Shown piece by piece: positions 15,520 to 15,989 of a stretch of 15,989 bases of DNA (position 1 is its first letter; the number at the start of each line of letters is the position of its first letter). The stretch lies in the NCBI GenBank assembly GCA_946481065.1, contig CAMLMA010000026.1, positions 1-15,989 on the forward strand. The letters are read 5' to 3'. Both the position numbers and the translations under genes were made by a program. Below the pieces are notes generated by a model that was not told the origin of the DNA, ran no database searches, and saw only the letters and a program-made list of their open reading frames with translations. The DNA is from an uncultured Nitrosomonadales bacterium. GTDB lineage: Bacteria > Pseudomonadota > Gammaproteobacteria > Burkholderiales > Methylophilaceae.

Positions 15520-15989
15520 ATGGCGAATGAGCAGCAAAACGACAAAATGAACGAAAAGGTCGAAGTATCGGGGATCAGCGATGCAGATGTGCGCCGCACC
15601 CGGCTGAAGACACTGATCGTGCTCGGTAAGGAACGTGGTTACCTGACCTATGCCGAAATCAATGACCACTTGCCGGATGATGTGCAGGATTCCGAACAGA
15701 TCGACGGCATCATCGGCATGATCAACGACATGGGCATCCAGGTCTATGAAGAAGCGCCGGATGCCGAGGTCCTGCTGATGTCGGACGCGCCGCCGCCAGT
15801 CGCGGACGAAGATGCCGTGGAAGAGGCCGAACAGGCGCTGTCCACCGTTGATTCCGAATTCGGCCGTACCACCGACCCTGTGCGCATGTACATGCGCGAG
15901 ATGGGCACGGTCGACCTGTTGACACGCGAAGGCGAGATCGAGATCGCCAAGCGTATCGAAGACGGCCTCAAGCACATGGTGCAGGCGAT
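15520..15989 (+). CDS. rpoD: RNA polymerase primary sigma factor RpoD, N-terminal part (runs off the window)
   Basis: The first 156 codons are present and the frame is open to the right edge. Region 1.1 is recognised by RRTRLKTLIVLGKERGYLTY and AEINDHLPDD, followed by the IIGMINDMGIQVYEEAP segment. An acidic linker follows, and region 1.2 begins at DPVRMYMREMGTVDLLTREG and continues through EIEIAKRIEDG. Region 1.1 keeps free sigma from binding DNA, and region 1.2 contacts the discriminator. The ATG at 15520 follows GGGGT. It is the last gene of the rpsU-yqeY-dnaG-rpoD cluster. The core-binding and -10/-35 recognition regions lie outside. Confidence 0.97.
   Translation, partial: MANEQQNDKMNEKVEVSGISDADVRRTRLKTLIVLGKERGYLTYAEINDHLPDDVQDSEQIDGIIGMINDMGIQVYEEAPDAEVLLMSDAPPPVADEDAVEEAEQALSTVDSEFGRTTDPVRMYMREMGTVDLLTREGEIEIAKRIEDGLKHMVQA

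Overview
This window is a compact stretch of chromosomal housekeeping genes from a Gram-negative bacterium. The evidence is a complete Tol-Pal envelope operon, a lipoprotein with a lipobox, proteobacterial-type ribosomal and sigma-70 genes, and the order rpsU-yqeY-dnaG-rpoD. The moderately GC-rich sequence, the rpsP-rimM-trmD-rplS block followed by ogt and xerD, and the protein sequences together suggest a betaproteobacterium, possibly a methylotroph of the Methylophilaceae. The family-level placement is inference without a database search. I see no insertion sequence, prophage, CRISPR array, tRNA or rRNA gene, and no gap between genes longer than about 215 bases.

Region 1 (1-5389) starts with the 3' end of ruvB. 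It continues with the envelope cluster ybgC-tolQ-tolR-tolA-tolB-pal-cpoB, all on the + strand and tightly packed. TolQ, TolR and TolA form the proton-driven inner-membrane complex, TolB and CpoB are periplasmic, and Pal anchors the outer membrane to peptidoglycan. Together they drive outer-membrane constriction at division. Region 2 (5398-6809) is queE-queC, two enzymes of 7-deazaguanine (preQ0) synthesis for queuosine tRNA modification. They have their own likely promoter and overlap by ATGA.

Region 3 (6815-9199) is the ribosome/tRNA-modification operon rpsP-rimM-trmD-rplS, with a good sigma-70 promoter at its head and a strong perfect terminator at its end. The S16 protein carries an unusual tail of about 75 residues rich in Ala, Glu and Lys. 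Region 4 (9220-10604) is ogt-xerD, a DNA alkylation repair protein overlapping the dimer-resolution recombinase by ATGA.

Region 5 (10617-12695) alternates strands. folB (-) and plsY (+) diverge from a 59-base spacer that contains a perfect inverted repeat with a -10-like box in each arm. tsaD (-) converges on plsY. Region 6 (12729-15989) is the macromolecular-synthesis cluster rpsU-yqeY-dnaG-rpoD, with promoters ahead of rpsU and rpoD and an intrinsic terminator between yqeY and dnaG. The spacer after that terminator holds a possible short ORF and a GC-rich hairpin. rpoD runs off the right edge.

I did not find a convincing undescribed system. The items most worth a second look are the S16 tail, the folB/plsY inverted repeat and the small ORF/hairpin leader of dnaG.
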